From a virus, in the IMG/VR virus record IMGVR_UViG_3300019850_000136, positions 1 through 36,219 of that record: a stretch of 36,219 bases of DNA, one strand, 5' to 3'. How positions within the stretch are numbered: position 1 is the stretch's first letter; each line of letters begins with the position of its first letter. The notes under the pieces are model-generated. The model was not told the origin of the DNA. It did no database searches and was given only the letters and a program-made list of their open reading frames with translations. A program made the translations under genes and the position numbers. This document shows, in pieces, positions 13,999-20,956 of this stretch.

Positions 13999-15180
13999 AT
14001 GAAAAAGAAAAAGAAAGAACTCGGAGACGGATACGTATCCCTCAGCCAAAAAATAGGGACGCAGGAAGATATACAAACAAAGATGAATATCGGGGCATCA
14101 AACATCACGGAGAACGTTGACTATCTCGAACGCTTCTATGATTCAAACAGCCTATTCATGAACATCGTGAATATCCCTGTAGACGACGCATTCAAGGAGG
14201 GGCGTACAATCCTCGAGCAAGATACAAAAGAGAGCTTAGAGGCGAAATATAGAGAGTTTGGAGTCATAGAAATAGTTCGGAAAGCCTTGGAAATGGCACG
14301 GCTCTATGGTGGTGCATATATATATGTAAGTGACGGTAGGAATCCAAATGAGGAATTAAACCCGAAAATGATAAAACGATTCTCAGTAATTCTACCTCAT
14401 CAGCTAGTGCAGGTAGAGCCATTGAATATAAACCCTATTGCTGATGATTATTTAGAATCGACGAAGTTCGCTATTGCTGTAACCAGTGAAACCATCGACC
14501 CCTCCCGAATGATATATATTGATGGAGATAGATGCTCTGATACTAGACGACAAGAGTTGGGAGGATTTGGGCTGTCTGTTCTTGAAAGAGTGATAGAAGA
14601 GATTCAGAAAGTTGAAGTTTCATCAAATAGGGCTTTGAATATTTTGGATAGGTTGAGCCAAGACGTGTTGAAATTGGATGGGCTGAACGATGCCTTGACT
14701 GAAGCTGGGAGTGAAGAAATGTTGATAAAACGTCTTACATCTATTAATGCAGTAAAAGGGGTATTGTCAACATTGGCGATTGATGGAGAGGATGAATATA
14801 CTAACGTGAACAGATCATTGGGTGGCATCAAAGACGTTATAAATGGCTTTAAGGAGCTTGTCGCTAGTTCTTCAAGGATTCCATATTCTAAGCTGTTTGG
14901 CACGTCTAGCACAGGGCTGAATAGCACAGGAGAGAATGAGCTTAGAAATTATTACGATGAGGTGAATAGTCGGATACAGGAGGGGAAAATCAGAAGTGTT
15001 TTAGGCCAAATTGACTTTTTGCTGGTTGGTAAAGTTGTTGATTTTTCCTTTAATAATTTGATGCAACCATCAGATTTAGATGTGGAAACTTTGCAGGGCG
15101 TAAAAATCGACAACGCGATAAAGATGTTAGACGCTGGGCTCATTGAGGATGATGAAGCTATAAAGATGATAGAGATGTAA
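13999..15180 (+). CDS. Portal protein (DUF1073-like)
   Basis: A 393-residue protein, probably the dodecameric portal. Visible DUF1073-type features are YLERFYDSNSLFMNIVNIPVDDAFKEGR at the N-terminus (quoted as separate motifs: ERFYDSNSLF and IPVDDAFKEG), MARLYGGAYIYVSDG (about 94-108), GFGLSVLERVIEEI, and SRIPYSKLFGTSSTGLNSTG (as IPYSKLFG and GLNSTGENE). The C-terminus carries an acidic helix. The start at 13999 follows GAAAGG; an upstream TTG at 13972 lies inside the -10 box and is rejected. It is separated from the terminase (23.8 kb) and head genes (34.3 kb), which is unusual. Confidence 0.85.
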   Translation: MKKKKKELGDGYVSLSQKIGTQEDIQTKMNIGASNITENVDYLERFYDSNSLFMNIVNIPVDDAFKEGRTILEQDTKESLEAKYREFGVIEIVRKALEMARLYGGAYIYVSDGRNPNEELNPKMIKRFSVILPHQLVQVEPLNINPIADDYLESTKFAIAVTSETIDPSRMIYIDGDRCSDTRRQELGGFGLSVLERVIEEIQKVEVSSNRALNILDRLSQDVLKLDGLNDALTEAGSEEMLIKRLTSINAVKGVLSTLAIDGEDEYTNVNRSLGGIKDVINGFKELVASSSRIPYSKLFGTSSTGLNSTGENELRNYYDEVNSRIQEGKIRSVLGQIDFLLVGKVVDFSFNNLMQPSDLDVETLQGVKIDNAIKMLDAGLIEDDEAIKMIEM

Positions 15181-15199
15181 TAGATGGAGGGGTATGCGA

Positions 15200-15245
15200 C
15201 TAAGGAAAGGATGAACATCTTCCTTAGCTCTCTAATTTATTTAAT
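15200..15245 (+). terminator. Possible terminator after the portal gene
   Basis: CTAAGGAA (15200-15207) pairs with TTCCTTAG (15220-15227) around a 12-base loop, followed by a weak T-rich stretch (AATTTATTTAAT). It is a modest stem with a poor T tract. A 21-codon frame (15184-15249) overlaps it, but nothing supports that as a gene. Confidence 0.4.
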
Positions 15246-15275
15246 CTAATAAGCTTGCCTTTTTTAAAATTGTTG

Positions 15276-15281
15276 TATAAT
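15276..15281 (+). promoter_or_regulatory. Promoter of the structured RNA
   Basis: TGTATAAT with TATAAT at 15276-15281, inside an inverted repeat GTTGTA/TACAAC (15272-15277 and 15282-15287). A start about seven bases after the -10 box falls at about 15288, the first base of the long RNA stem. Confidence 0.6.
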
Positions 15282-15287
15282 TACAAC

Positions 15288-15410
15288 ATAAATTTTGGCT
15301 AACCCTGTGGCTGGGGTGCTAGTATTACTCTTTTCCCACTTTTAAAAGTGGGGTTAGCCAAGATTTATAAATGAAGAGGAATACTAGCAAACAGCCAAAC
15401 TGCATATTTT
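15288..15410 (+). ncRNA. Undescribed structured RNA with two competing folds
   Basis: Two long pairings interlock. Stem 1 pairs 15288-15305 with 15351-15368: 18 pairs, one of them a G-U wobble. Stem 2 pairs 15309-15313, 15317-15326 and 15328-15332 (inside the loop of stem 1) with 15392-15396, 15380-15389 and 15374-15378 (beyond it): 20 pairs with one mismatch and one small internal loop. A small hairpin CACTTTTAAAAGTG (15337-15350) sits in the loop. Stems this long joined by 3 bases can hardly coexist, which suggests a two-state switch. A separate promoter for the helicase lies downstream (15428), so this can be an independent RNA. The 3' end is uncertain. No known family recognised. Confidence 0.55.
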
Positions 15411-15427
15411 CCCCTCCTTTATATTTC

Positions 15428-15470
15428 TATAATAAGATGGATGTGAACGCATCGATAATAAGGATTAATT
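15428..15470 (+). promoter_or_regulatory. Helicase promoter and ribosome site
   Basis: TATAAT at 15428-15433, then AAGGATTAATT directly before TTG at 15471. The identical AAGGATTAATT spacer precedes ATG at 10869 (- strand) and 21012, which supports TTG as the true start. CCCCTCC at 15411-15417 resembles the 16S anti-Shine-Dalgarno core. Confidence 0.6.
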
Positions 15471-16946
15471 TTGGAAACTTTGTTAGAAGAAAAATCTCAA
15501 GAACGTTCAAGCTTGGAACGTGAAAAAATGATAGGAGACTTCAATTCTCTACAAAAAAAATACTTTGATAATGGATGTATGGATACAGAAGCAGAAGCAT
15601 TGCAGAAATGTGTATCAAAAATGATACGCATGGGCATTGTCAATGAGTATATGGACTGTTATTACGATAATACAATTGAGAAATTTCGGACAGTGGGATT
15701 GCAGAGTGGAGAAGTAAACATAAAAGATTCTCACACTTCTATCCGTGCTTTGATGTCAAGCTATTACGGGTCGCGATTCATGCCGCGATCTATCGTAGAC
15801 AACACTCCTACAAAACTCACAGAGTTCAACCCTCACGCCACGGGTGAACGTGCAGTTGATGGAGTTATGTACATCAATATGTATAGAGAAACGAAGTACA
15901 TGGGCATTAGACGTACAGAAAATAATACAATAAATAAAATAAAATGGGACAGCGTTCCAACATGGAAAGAAGTTTTTGACAATGTTTTCCCAAAAAAGAA
16001 AGAACAAGATTACTTTTTGAATTGGTTGGCATATGGACTACAAACACGTTCAAAATGTAGAACAGCAATTATCACAAAAGGGATCGAGGGAGCTGGAAAA
16101 GGGCTTATATACGAGCAAATCATCCAGAAGATTGTAGGGAAGCAATATACATCTACAATCACCCAAGAGACGCTATCGGGGCGTTTCAACGGACAGCTTG
16201 AAAACAAGCTCTTTATTCTAGCAAACGAGGTGAAAGCTGATTTTAGGGATGGAAACAGCACGTACGAAAAATTGAAAATGTACGTGACCGATAAAACTTT
16301 GAACATTGAAAATAAAGGCGTGAAAACTTATGAAGTTGAAAACTATTTCAATTTATGGCTTCATTCAAATGAAGCTATCCCAATTCAAATTGGGGCTACT
16401 GATAGACGCTATACAGTGACTGAAAGTTCATCCAGAAAAATACTTGATATCGCTGTGAGCAAAGGCTATGGAGATATGAATACGTACGTTGAATTATTAA
16501 AAGAAGAAGCTCACAATCTTTGCGTTCAAATCATGCTACTCAAAACTGACCCCCTAAAAGCAACAAATCCAATGGAGTCAGACGCAAAGAGAACGATAGT
16601 CAACGCAACAATTCCAAAAGTACAATCTCTATGTGTTGCTTTGCAAAGAAAAGACCAGGAGTATATATACTCTCTTTGTTCTGACATATTTGAAGATTTG
16701 ACACCCCTGGATGATGTCTCAGTGAAAAGAGGGAAGAGATTGATTTCCTTTGACAATTTTGAAAGTCTAGCAATAGAGATCCTGACTCAACTTGAAACGG
16801 GATATATTGAAACAAATTTCCTATCCAGGCTATATATATCTTGCGTCAACTCAACGCACAACGCAACAAAAAGAGGGATAGAAGTCTCAAAGTATCTAGG
16901 GAAAGCAATCCAAAGGGGTGGTATCTCAAAACGCCCTATAAGCTAA
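15471..16946 (+). CDS. SF3 replicative helicase (D5-like/DUF5906)
   Basis: A 491-residue helicase that probably unwinds the origin. It has Walker A GIEGAGKG (204-211), Walker B KLFILANEV (246-254), a sensor-like LWLHSNEA near 295 and an arginine-finger candidate DRRYTV. This is the order of pox D5/phage SF3 helicases. The N-terminal 165 residues include IKWDSVPTWKEVFD, typical of the D5_N region, but no primase motif; priming probably comes from the TOPRIM primase at 11.0 kb. It starts with TTG. The gene lies between the structured RNA and the iteron array, the usual place of an origin initiator. Confidence 0.85.
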   Translation: METLLEEKSQERSSLEREKMIGDFNSLQKKYFDNGCMDTEAEALQKCVSKMIRMGIVNEYMDCYYDNTIEKFRTVGLQSGEVNIKDSHTSIRALMSSYYGSRFMPRSIVDNTPTKLTEFNPHATGERAVDGVMYINMYRETKYMGIRRTENNTINKIKWDSVPTWKEVFDNVFPKKKEQDYFLNWLAYGLQTRSKCRTAIITKGIEGAGKGLIYEQIIQKIVGKQYTSTITQETLSGRFNGQLENKLFILANEVKADFRDGNSTYEKLKMYVTDKTLNIENKGVKTYEVENYFNLWLHSNEAIPIQIGATDRRYTVTESSSRKILDIAVSKGYGDMNTYVELLKEEAHNLCVQIMLLKTDPLKATNPMESDAKRTIVNATIPKVQSLCVALQRKDQEYIYSLCSDIFEDLTPLDDVSVKRGKRLISFDNFESLAIEILTQLETGYIETNFLSRLYISCVNSTHNATKRGIEVSKYLGKAIQRGGISKRPIS

Positions 16947-16956
16947 TTTTGTTATT

Positions 16957-16995
16957 TATAAGTAGTATCACAAAAAGCTACTACTTGTAGATGTT
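16957..16995 (+). terminator. Terminator after the helicase gene
   Basis: AAGTAGTA (16960-16967) pairs with TACTACTT (16979-16986), with three or four more outer pairs including wobbles. A moderately T-rich stretch (TTCTTATCTTCTTTT) follows. It isolates the helicase from the repeat region. Confidence 0.5.
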
Positions 16996-17046
16996 CTTAT
17001 CTTCTTTTAGTCCTTTAAATCAAACCCCTTACAATTCTATTTAAAA

Positions 17047-17421
17047 ATCGACTATATACAAAACTGTATATAGTTTGATATACCCTATACAAAACTATAT
17101 ATAAACCCTATTTTTTGCCAAAAAACTGTATACAAACTATATACAGTTGTATACAGTTTGTATACAGTTTTGTATACAGTTTGGAGTTTTCTTAAAGTTT
17201 TTTTAAACTGCTTCTAAAGCCCACAGTTTAGGGCTTTTGTATATACTATATATACTATTTGTATATAGTTGTATACAGTTGTATACAGTTTACGCAACTC
17301 GCACACACAACACACTGTGTTTATATACGAAAGCCCACAGTTTGGGGCTTTCGTATATCTGTATACAGTTTTGACAGTTTTGAAAGTTCAAAACTGTATA
17401 CAACTGTATACAACTGTATAT
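17047..17421. repeat. Iteron array and paired hairpins, candidate replication origin
   Basis: No gene fits here. GTATACAGTT or one-base variants occur at 17066, 17140, 17149, 17160, 17172, 17261, 17271, 17281 and 17361 on +, and inverted (AACTGTATAC) at 17124, 17392, 17402 and 17412. Three copies at 17261-17290 are head-to-tail with a 10-bp period, as are the inverted ones at 17392-17421. Two related hairpins share the loop ACAGTTT(A/G) and the stem AAAGCCC/GGGCTTT: 17216-17237 (7 pairs) and 17323-17358 (14 pairs). Iterons in phase with the helix turn, AT-rich flanks and the upstream helicase suggest a theta-type or initiator-dependent origin. Confidence 0.7.
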
Positions 17422-17449
17422 TTTTGGCAGTTTTTGAGTGGTGAAATTA

Positions 17450-17478
17450 TTAAAAAAGAGAGGACTTTCTTTTTTTAA
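17450..17478. terminator. A/T-rich bidirectional terminator-like hairpin
   Basis: TTAAAAAAGA (17450-17459) can pair with TCTTTTTTTAA (17468-17478) with one bulge. On + the right arm is itself a T-run. It separates the iteron region from the early genes. The following bases include a short tandem TCTATACG x2 (about 17489-17504). Confidence 0.4.
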
Positions 17479-17550
17479 CAATCCCAGGTCTATACGTCTA
17501 TACGTCTCTCTACCTCAAGAATGAGAGAAGAGATAATAATATTCACAACC

Positions 17551-17592
17551 TTATCAAACTTAATAAGTTACTAAGCTTATTTGCTGTATAAT
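17551..17592 (+). promoter_or_regulatory. Early promoter/operator of the 99-residue gene
   Basis: TTATCAAACTTAATAA (17551-17566), then TAAGC, then TATAAT at 17587-17592, followed by TTTGAAATATCA and AAAGGATT before the ATG. It is a slightly diverged member of the five-site operator family. Confidence 0.7.
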
Positions 17593-17621
17593 TTGAAATA
17601 TCAAAAATAAAGGATTGACAA

Positions 17622-17921
17622 ATGGGAATATTTGACGGATGGGGTGAGAGTTGTGGTGCAACTACTTATTCAATAAAACATACGCCGCAACAAGAGGCTA
17701 TTGCCAATAGCATAAAAGAGACCAAAGGAAAATTAAAAAGAGATGATATTGAATTGGTTCTCAATGTCATGAAAAAGAATGGGATGTCTTGTTTCGTAAA
17801 AATAAAAAAGCAAGCTCTTCACGGTCAGCTATATTTGTATGGCTACAGTACCACCTCAAAAGTGGTACTCGTCGAGGATCACACCCTTGATGAAGACTTG
17901 TACTGGCTGAATTTAGTATAG
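17622..17921 (+). CDS. Small early protein, unknown function
   Basis: A 99-residue protein of no recognised family. The N-terminus is Gly-rich with one Cys (GIFDGWGESCGATTYS). The middle is a helical stretch (QQEAIANSIKETKGKLKRDD), and the C-terminal half looks like strands (MSCFVKIKKQALHGQLYLYG, quoted in part; KVVLVEDHTLDEDL). It is the first gene after the origin and has its own operator-promoter. The next operator palindrome begins 5 bases after its stop. Early timing and position fit a regulator or host-takeover protein, but no motif proves either. ATG after AAAGGATTGACA. Confidence 0.65.
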   Translation: MGIFDGWGESCGATTYSIKHTPQQEAIANSIKETKGKLKRDDIELVLNVMKKNGMSCFVKIKKQALHGQLYLYGYSTTSKVVLVEDHTLDEDLYWLNLV

Positions 17922-17925
17922 AATT

Positions 17926-17975
17926 TTAACAGTTTATTAAATTTAATAAACTGTTAAGCCGAATTACTGTATAAT
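17926..17975 (+). promoter_or_regulatory. Early promoter with 32-bp perfect palindrome
   Basis: Bases 17926-17957 are a perfect palindrome centred on TTATTAAATTTAATAA. TATAAT follows at 17970-17975, and AAAAGGATT lies before the ATG at 18008. The block is nearly identical to the ERF-operon promoter on the opposite strand (13290-13361). Confidence 0.8.
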
Positions 17976-18007
17976 TTGAAATATCAAAATTAAAAGGATT
18001 AAAAAAA

Positions 18008-18952
18008 ATGAGAATAAAAGTAACTGAAAAAGTGAGCTTAGAACTCAATTTTGAAACAGGAAAAAATAAAATGGTGGGAGGCAAAAAAGACGGTACTTCC
18101 TTAAGTGACTCAGTACTATCTAGCCTCCTAGACGGAGAGGTAAAAGGCATTTCTCTTTCAGAAGAGAATGGGATGAAAATTAAAACATTCTTGGCAAAGA
18201 CAAAAGATATAAGAGCTGGAGTTAATAGAGATGTAAAATTCTCAAAAGACTCAAGCGACTTTATTTATACTCGTAGCCAAGACAATTCTGGGAATGATGA
18301 TGTTTCATATTGGAAACATTTCATAAATTCTTTATCTTCAAAATGGTATCAAAAATTATGCGACCTTTCTACCCCCGTAGGTAGTAGAGAGAGAGAATGG
18401 GATGAAGACATGCAAATTGTATACCCTACGTTTTTAGTTACAGCTCAAGAATTGAAAAAATTCAAACTTGGCTATGAAACATATACAAAACAGGTCAAAG
18501 AAGAAAAAGAAGAAGCAAAACATTGGACACGCGAAAACGTGAAAGAAAACTTCAGGGATGCAAAACCTGAAGTTAGAGAAGCAGTTTTTTACCATAATGG
18601 GTATGGAAACACTTTAGGATTGCTAGAAGAAGCTGGGGCAATAAAAAAAATAAATAAGGTTTCTTTTGACGATGAAGAAGAGCGTGGAGACTTCAACTAT
18701 TCTACTGGATATAGAATAGTCGAAGAGGAAACAAAGAAAACAGAAAAAGAAGAAACTCCGAAAGAGATGCTTGAGACTTTTGACACTTCTTTGTCTCAGC
18801 TTTCAAAAGAATCAGGAATATCATATCAAACGCTCAACTCTAGGATGAGAGCTAAGCCTGATTATTTCAAAGAGTGGCTTATTGGGCATGTATTGAAACA
18901 AAGAGGAGTAGAGATGAAAAAAATCCTCTCTCTTTTACCAAAAAAGGAATAA
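18008..18952 (+). CDS. Early protein with C-terminal helix-turn-helix
   Basis: A 314-residue protein of no recognised family. The first 80 residues are strand-rich. A central part holds DVSYWKHFINSLSSKWYQKL and a long charged helix (about 155-190). An acidic Glu/Lys stretch (about 235-255) leads to a helix-turn-helix-like segment, LSQLSKESGISYQTLNSRM (about 262-280), then a helical tail. It may bind DNA. Since it sits behind the strongest copy of the shared palindrome it is one candidate for the regulator, and an origin-binding role is equally possible. The 145-residue gene follows 4 bases later, so they form an operon. Confidence 0.65.
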   Translation: MRIKVTEKVSLELNFETGKNKMVGGKKDGTSLSDSVLSSLLDGEVKGISLSEENGMKIKTFLAKTKDIRAGVNRDVKFSKDSSDFIYTRSQDNSGNDDVSYWKHFINSLSSKWYQKLCDLSTPVGSREREWDEDMQIVYPTFLVTAQELKKFKLGYETYTKQVKEEKEEAKHWTRENVKENFRDAKPEVREAVFYHNGYGNTLGLLEEAGAIKKINKVSFDDEEERGDFNYSTGYRIVEEETKKTEKEETPKEMLETFDTSLSQLSKESGISYQTLNSRMRAKPDYFKEWLIGHVLKQRGVEMKKILSLLPKKE

Positions 18953-18956
18953 AAAA

Positions 18957-19394
18957 ATGGAACAGATTTTATTGCACTGCAAGAAAAGAGAAAAGAAAAA
19001 CAGTGAAAAAACTTTCTGGGCTCAAAGTTGTGAAGCGATTTTTCTCAGAAATCAATCCATTTGGTCGTCAAACCAAAAGGAAGCATTTTTACAAAGCTGG
19101 TATGAAAACTTTGAACTTGAACAACGTTACCCAAATAAAAAGCTCAAAGCTCTTCTATCAAAGTTTCAAGTATGTACAAAATATGAAGAAAAAACAAAAG
19201 ATGGGAAACGTTTAGTTTTCCAGCAAAATAAGGATTGTGAGAAAATGAATAAATATAATTTAGATGAAAGACCAACGAGAATTGTTTGCAACTGCGAACT
19301 TTGTGGAAAGCCGATAGAACCGATTGAAGTAGATGCTGAAGATGACGACTGTGTTGTGTGTTCGAAATGCTTTGAAGAAGAAAAAGGGAAATAA
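18957..19394 (+). CDS. Zinc-ribbon protein, unknown function
   Basis: A 145-residue protein. The N-terminal two thirds are basic and helical. The C-terminus contains CNCELCGKPIEPIEV, then CVVCSKCFEEE: paired CxxC motifs (about 112-138) that look like a small zinc ribbon of the DksA/TraR or HNH-associated type, though neither family is clear. Its ribosome site (AAAAGGAATAA) overlaps the stop of the HTH gene, so the two are probably co-translated. The ssb operator hairpin begins 19 bases after its stop. Confidence 0.65.
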   Translation: MEQILLHCKKREKKNSEKTFWAQSCEAIFLRNQSIWSSNQKEAFLQSWYENFELEQRYPNKKLKALLSKFQVCTKYEEKTKDGKRLVFQQNKDCEKMNKYNLDERPTRIVCNCELCGKPIEPIEVDAEDDDCVVCSKCFEEEKGK

Positions 19395-19412
19395 CGTCAC
19401 CCTCACGCCCAC

Positions 19413-19475
19413 ACCAGTAATATTTATTATATTGCTGGTATACTATGTTTTACTTATAATAAAGGAACCCCCCCC
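19413..19475 (+). promoter_or_regulatory. ssb control region: hairpin, promoter and poly-C spacer
   Basis: ACCAGTAATAT (19413-19423) and ATATTGCTGGT (19429-19439) are an inverted repeat with one G-T pair. TATAAT is at 19455-19460, AAAGGA at 19461-19466, and eight C (19468-19475) fill the gap to the ATG. The -10 box and ribosome site are so close that this -10 box would give a nearly leaderless transcript; TATACT near 19439-19444 is the better -10 box. Confidence 0.55.
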
Positions 19476-20057
19476 ATGTATAACAAAATAGTATTAGTAG
19501 GAAATCTTACAAAAGATGTTGAGATAAAATATTCACAAAGTGGATCGGCTATTGGCAACGTTGGTATTGCTGTGAATAGAAAGTGGAAGAGCCAAACGGG
19601 TGAACAAAAAGAAGAGGTGATGTTCATCGACTTAACATTCTTTGGGCGTACTGCTGAAATAGCAAATCAATATCTTTACAAAGGAAGTAAAGTTTTAGTC
19701 GATGGACGACTTGTATTTCAACAGTGGACTGCACAAGATGGAAGCAAACGAAGTAAACACGCTGTTACTGTAGAAAACCTACAGATGTTAGATTCAAAAG
19801 CTGATAGCATGAACCCTAACAATACCAATGGATATGGTGAGCAACCAAGCCAAAACAACTACGGTGGACAAAACCAAGGTGGTTATGGTAATAATAACAA
19901 TGCCAGTGGAGGATACGATAACAGTGGTTATAATGCTCCTCAACAACAAAATTACGGTCAACCACAAGTTTCTCAACAACGACCTACTCCAATACAACGA
20001 CCAACGCAACCATCATCCCAGGGAATCAACATAAATAACAATGAAATACCATTTTAA
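19476..20057 (+). CDS. ssb: Single-stranded DNA-binding protein
   Basis: A 193-residue SSB. The OB fold (1-108) shows KIVLVGNLTKDVEIKYSQSG, then FIDLTFFGRTAEIANQYLYK (quoted in part) and KVLVDGRLVFQQW. A Gly/Asn/Gln-rich disordered linker (about 115-185) ends in the NNNEIPF tip, a variant of the DDDIPF tail that recruits partner proteins. The OB fold is very close to Campylobacterota host SSBs, which is the best host clue in the window. It coats single strands made by the helicases and exonuclease. The gene has its own promoter and a following pair of overlapping genes. Confidence 0.95.
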   Translation: MYNKIVLVGNLTKDVEIKYSQSGSAIGNVGIAVNRKWKSQTGEQKEEVMFIDLTFFGRTAEIANQYLYKGSKVLVDGRLVFQQWTAQDGSKRSKHAVTVENLQMLDSKADSMNPNNTNGYGEQPSQNNYGGQNQGGYGNNNNASGGYDNSGYNAPQQQNYGQPQVSQQRPTPIQRPTQPSSQGININNNEIPF

Positions 20058-20060
20058 TGG

Positions 20061-20462
20061 ATGGCTATGACCATGACTATAAAAACATATTCAGACCTAA
20101 AAGAAGCTCTTATAGAATCGAGAAACGTCCCTACTCGTGATAAAAATAGTACTTTAAAGTGTATCACTTCTCTAGGGGCGACACTGGGTAATAGTGAATT
20201 GAAAAATCAGCTAAGAAAAGAAGTATATATCGCTCTTAGCCCTAATATAGAAAACCAACACATTATAAAAAGTAGTCTAAGAGGGATAGATGGATATCTA
20301 GTTCAAAATATCATACATCTATTAGCTCAAAGAGGATTTTATATTAGTATTCTTGGAATAAAAAGCCTTTTTTATGCCAAGACGAAACGTATTGGAAATA
20401 CAATCGTTTTTGGGACGTTTCTTCCGAAAGATATCAATCTGATAAAGGAAAATCATGAATAA
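20061..20462 (+). CDS. Small protein upstream of the resolvase, unknown function
   Basis: A 133-residue protein, not recognised. The N-terminal half is helical, and the C-terminal half (YLVQNIIHLLAQRGFYISI, then NTIVFGTFLPKDI) has an alternating helix-strand look that could be a winged helix. It starts 3 bases after the ssb stop without a clear ribosome site; ATGs at 20061, 20067 and 20073 are all possible. It overlaps the resolvase gene by 8 bases, so it belongs to the ssb operon and to replication/recombination by context. Confidence 0.6.
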   Translation: MAMTMTIKTYSDLKEALIESRNVPTRDKNSTLKCITSLGATLGNSELKNQLRKEVYIALSPNIENQHIIKSSLRGIDGYLVQNIIHLLAQRGFYISILGIKSLFYAKTKRIGNTIVFGTFLPKDINLIKENHE

Positions 20463-20928
20463 AATAATTATCGGTTGTGACGCAGGGCTCAAAGGTGGCT
20501 TTGGAGTTCTACAAGATGGGAAGCTAATAAAATACTTTCCTACACCTTTGAAAAACAAAAAAACTATCGACATGAAAAAGCTAAAGAATCTTTTTCAAGA
20601 AGTTCAAACAATTGCCAGGGGCTCTTCTATTCTATTCAGTATAGAAACTCAATATGTTCCAGTAGGACAAGGACATAGCAAGCCGATTTTTTTAAATTTC
20701 GGCTTGATAAAAGGCTTGGCATATGCCTACTTCGATGAGGTTAGGGAAGTTTCTTCTCAGACATGGAAGACTGCACTACAATTGGGGGGTGGTACATACT
20801 CAAGCAAAAAGATGAAATCAGTGGCGTACTGCAATGAGAAGTTTCATACTCTTCTCAATATGAAAGAGGACGGCATAGCAGAAGGAATTTTGATAGCTTA
20901 CTATGAGTATATTTTAGCATCTTCCTAA
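20455..20928 (+). CDS. RuvC-like Holliday junction resolvase
   Basis: A 157-residue RNase H-fold nuclease. Catalytic acidic residues can be placed: Asp9 in IIIGCDAGLKGGFGV, Glu64 in ILFSIETQ, Asp139 and Glu143 in KEDGIAEGILIAY. The spacing and the final D-x3-E helix fit RuvC-like phage resolvases. It would trim branched concatemers before packaging and finish ERF-driven recombination. The start overlaps the previous gene by 8 bases. AAAGGAAAATC inside that gene is the ribosome site. Confidence 0.85.
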   Translation: MNKIIIGCDAGLKGGFGVLQDGKLIKYFPTPLKNKKTIDMKKLKNLFQEVQTIARGSSILFSIETQYVPVGQGHSKPIFLNFGLIKGLAYAYFDEVREVSSQTWKTALQLGGGTYSSKKMKSVAYCNEKFHTLLNMKEDGIAEGILIAYYEYILASS

Positions 20929-20956
20929 CCTCTCTCTTTTTTAATAATTAATCTCT

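Noticed and set aside
15184-15249. 21-codon frame after the portal gene
   Set aside because: It has no ribosome site and overlaps a probable terminator stem.
15288-15410. Type III toxin-antitoxin RNA (ToxI-like pseudoknot)
   Set aside because: There is no tandem 35-40-base repeat, and the following gene is an SF3 helicase, not a ToxN nuclease.
15288-15410. Hammerhead, twister or HDV-like ribozyme
   Set aside because: The conserved core words (for example CTGATGA...GAAA for hammerhead) are absent.
17047-17421. CRISPR array
   Set aside because: Repeats are 10 bp, often directly adjacent and in both orientations, with no spacers; no cas genes are present.
17259-17481. Short overlapping reading frames of 60-70 codons through the iteron array
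   Set aside because: Their sequence is only the translated repeat (YTVVYS-type); they exist on both strands and lack ribosome sites.
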